Assembly: GCA_937871985.1 (NCBI GenBank)
Contig: CALMPB010000262.1
Location: forward strand, 1 to 7,063
Length of the DNA: 7,063 bases
Origin: an uncultured Burkholderiaceae bacterium
Lineage (GTDB): Bacteria; Pseudomonadota; Gammaproteobacteria; Burkholderiales; Burkholderiaceae
Reading direction: 5' to 3'
Positions 5,846-7,063 of this stretch are shown in pieces. The notes below the pieces were generated by a model, which was not told the DNA's origin, searched no databases, and saw only the letters and a program-made list of their open reading frames with translations. Numbering within the stretch: position 1 is the first letter of the stretch; every line of letters starts with the position of its first letter. The translations under genes were made by a program, and so were the position numbers.

Positions 5846-6436
5846 ATGGTTGGCCCCACATCACGCCGCGCGCTGCTTGGCGCATCGACGAGCGTCCCGG
5901 TTGCCGCGCTTGCCGCCCCGGCCGCATCGCCCTGGGACGAGGCCTTGGCGAAGCTTCACGACCTGTATGCCAATCAACCGCCGGCCCTTGCTCGCACCAA
6001 GGCGGGGCGGAACCTCAGCCGCTTCCGCTACCATAACGCCGAGGGCTTCTTTCTCGGCATAGATAAAGGGATTGTGCGGCATCCGACCGACAGGCTCTAT
6101 CAGATCGGAATTGTGCTACAGCTTGGGCTGAGTTCACATCTGCTCGATGTGGGATTCCCCGACGCGTGGTGCGCCCGTCATATCGGCCTGAACGTCGCCA
6201 GATCGCTCGGCCACGCCAATGCGACGGGTCTCGGCTTCAAAACAACCGACATAGAACTGCTGGCGGCGATCCTGTCGCCGTACAGCAAGTGGCGCAATGC
6301 GAGTTCGCGCGATGTAGCCCCGGACTTTCCGTTCTCTGCCGAGGAACTCCAAATGCTGACCCGCGCGCTGCTTGACCGCGTGCATCAGGTGACCGGTCAT
6401 CCACGCCCACGTGGCTGGCAGCATCGCTTGCCGTGA
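5846..6436 (+). CDS. Unrecognised 196-aa protein with a twin-arginine-like N-terminus
   Basis: I do not recognise the family. The start ATG 5846 is preceded by GGAAGG at 5835-5840, a good ribosome site. The N-terminus TSRRALLGASTSVPVAALAAPAAS (residues 5-28) has Arg-Arg, a mildly hydrophobic stretch and an Ala-rich end resembling a Tat leader with possible cleavage after APA. The rest is predicted soluble: a helical segment WDEALAKLHDLYANQPP (30-46), GRNLSRFRYHNAEGFFLGIDKGI (54-76), a hydrophobic stretch YQIGIVLQLGLSSHLL (85-100), and a final helix EELQMLTRALLDRVHQVTGH. The stop TGA shares its last base with the ATG of the sigma-like gene, so the two are translationally coupled. An in-frame GTG at 5702 exists but lies inside the operator dyad. 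Whether it is exported is uncertain, since coupling to a DNA-binding protein would also suit a cytoplasmic role. Confidence 0.7.
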   Translation: MVGPTSRRALLGASTSVPVAALAAPAASPWDEALAKLHDLYANQPPALARTKAGRNLSRFRYHNAEGFFLGIDKGIVRHPTDRLYQIGIVLQLGLSSHLLDVGFPDAWCARHIGLNVARSLGHANATGLGFKTTDIELLAAILSPYSKWRNASSRDVAPDFPFSAEELQMLTRALLDRVHQVTGHPRPRGWQHRLP

Positions 6437-6741
6437 TGAAGCGACGCGCCATGGCTGCCTACGAAGCGACCGTGAATGCCGCCCCAGCCCGTGAGGTAAT
6501 GGCGACAGCCGAGGAACTGGCACGGATGGAGGCAGCCCTGCTGGCGCTGCCCCGTCTCACCCGCGAAGTGTTTCTGGCCCACCGGATCGACGATCTCAGC
6601 TATGTCGAAATCGCCGAGATCACCGGCCTCAACGTGCGACAGATCGAACGCAGAATGGCCGATGCCCTCTACGGCCTCCACTGTGCGCTGCAGGGCCGAA
6701 CATTACGCCGCAGATGGTGGTGGGGCTGGCGGCGATGGTAA
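6436..6741 (+). CDS. Sigma-region-4-like helix-turn-helix protein
   Basis: A 101-aa protein. Residues 27-81 match sigma-70 region 4 as in ECF factors: ELARMEAALLALPRLTREVFLAHRIDDLSYVEIAEITGLNVRQIERRMADAL. Region 4 contacts the -35 element. Region 2, needed to bind core RNA polymerase and melt DNA, is absent, so this is not a complete sigma factor and is more likely a small transcription regulator. Proteins of this type are common on alphaproteobacterial conjugative elements next to transfer genes. The start ATG 6436 overlaps the preceding stop. A GTG at 6433 is equally possible and adds one residue. The C-terminus RTLRRRWWWGWRRW is unusual: basic and rich in Trp. Its last 39 bp overlap the 3' end of the TraD gene on the other strand. 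Confidence 0.82.
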   Translation: MKRRAMAAYEATVNAAPAREVMATAEELARMEAALLALPRLTREVFLAHRIDDLSYVEIAEITGLNVRQIERRMADALYGLHCALQGRTLRRRWWWGWRRW

Positions 6742-7050
6742 GACAGCCATAGTGCCGCTTTTCGCTTGTGCTTTGGTTTCGAACGCGCGCTTGCCGCGCC
6801 GCGCGCACAGGGCAAGCGCGTGATCGCGTTCCTCACCCTGCAGCTTGCTCGCGATCGACAGGAACGCGCCATAGAGCGTGGCGCGATCATCGCCGGTCAG
6901 TTCGACCAACCCTGCCTTCACGACCAGGCCGCCCAGCTCGATCAGATGCCGCGTGCGTTCCCGGCGCTTGACGACCCATTCGCGCATGTCGGTTCGTGCC
7001 TTCCTGGCTTCAAGCCGATGCGCCGCCGCCCTCGCGCTCCGCTTCGCCAT
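6703..7050 (-). CDS. traD: TraD-family conjugal transfer protein (Ti-type)
   Basis: A 115-aa protein with the family block RRERTRHLIELGGLVVKAGLVEL (29-51) followed by DDRATLYGAFLSIASKL and RDHALALCARRGKRAFE. This matches the small TraD accessory protein of Ti-like DNA-processing modules (PF06412 as I recall it), which sits beside the TraA relaxase and TraC. It is not the large F-type coupling ATPase also called TraD. The N-terminus is highly basic, fitting DNA or relaxosome contact. The C-terminus is Pro-rich (SPPAPPPSAA). ATG 7050 has GGAG at 7054-7057, close to it. The gene faces the sigma-like gene and overlaps its end. The expected partner, a TraA relaxase, would lie to the right of the window, so this marks the near edge of a transfer module. 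Confidence 0.82.
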   Translation of the reverse strand: MAKRSARAAAHRLEARKARTDMREWVVKRRERTRHLIELGGLVVKAGLVELTGDDRATLYGAFLSIASKLQGEERDHALALCARRGKRAFETKAQAKSGTMAVLPSPPAPPPSAA

Positions 7051-7063
7051 CCGGCTCCGCGCG

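Noticed and set aside
6134..6681. Minus-strand frames opposite the 196-aa and sigma-like genes
   Set aside because: Shadow frames without motifs. The plus-strand reading has a recognisable region-4 fold and start/stop coupling.
1..7063. CRISPR array or insertion sequence
   Set aside because: I saw no regularly spaced repeats with spacers, no transposase, and no terminal inverted repeats flanked by target duplications.

Overview
The window looks like the left end of an integrated genomic island or integrative conjugative element in a GC-rich alphaproteobacterium. A Sphingomonadales host (Sphingobium, Novosphingobium or Sphingopyxis type) fits best, judging from the GC-rich coding style and the pairing of an orphan sigma-region-4-like protein with a TraD-family protein. 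This placement is inference; no species marker is present.

Layout. Bases 1-54 are the 3' part of a tRNA-Glu(UUC) gene, cut by the window edge. Just downstream, in the same orientation, is a P4-type tyrosine integrase (219-1398), the usual arrangement at an attachment end. The integrase is broken: about 70 bp is missing near base 1050, so all recognisable catalytic residues survive but lie in two reading frames. Between tRNA and integrase is a cluster of GATACCA/TGGTATC repeats, candidate arm or excisionase sites.

Bases 1484-4793 hold a minus-strand cargo block. From its upstream end it reads: a 308-aa protein with a HEPN-like C-terminal domain (3867-4793), a 582-aa protein of the DUF6119/TIGR04141 sporadically distributed family with a possible nuclease core (1973-3721), and a 156-aa four-cysteine protein (1484-1954) that starts 18 bp after the DUF6119 stop. 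The last two look like one operon and are visibly poorer in GC than their surroundings. They are the best candidates here for an undescribed defence or toxin-like module.

Bases 4970-5684 carry regulators on the minus strand: an AlpA-type HTH protein (4970-5173) and a ribbon-helix-helix protein (5439-5627). Upstream of the latter is a perfectly concentric double dyad (5673-5713), a likely operator in a divergent control region.

From 5846 on, the plus strand encodes an unrecognised 196-aa protein with a twin-arginine-like N-terminus, translationally coupled to a sigma-region-4-like HTH protein (6436-6741). Facing it, and overlapping its 3' end by 39 bp, is a TraD-family conjugal transfer protein (6703-7050, minus), so the transfer module probably continues to the right. 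In short: an attachment end with a dead integrase, a possible defence cargo, a regulatory switch region, then the start of a conjugation module.
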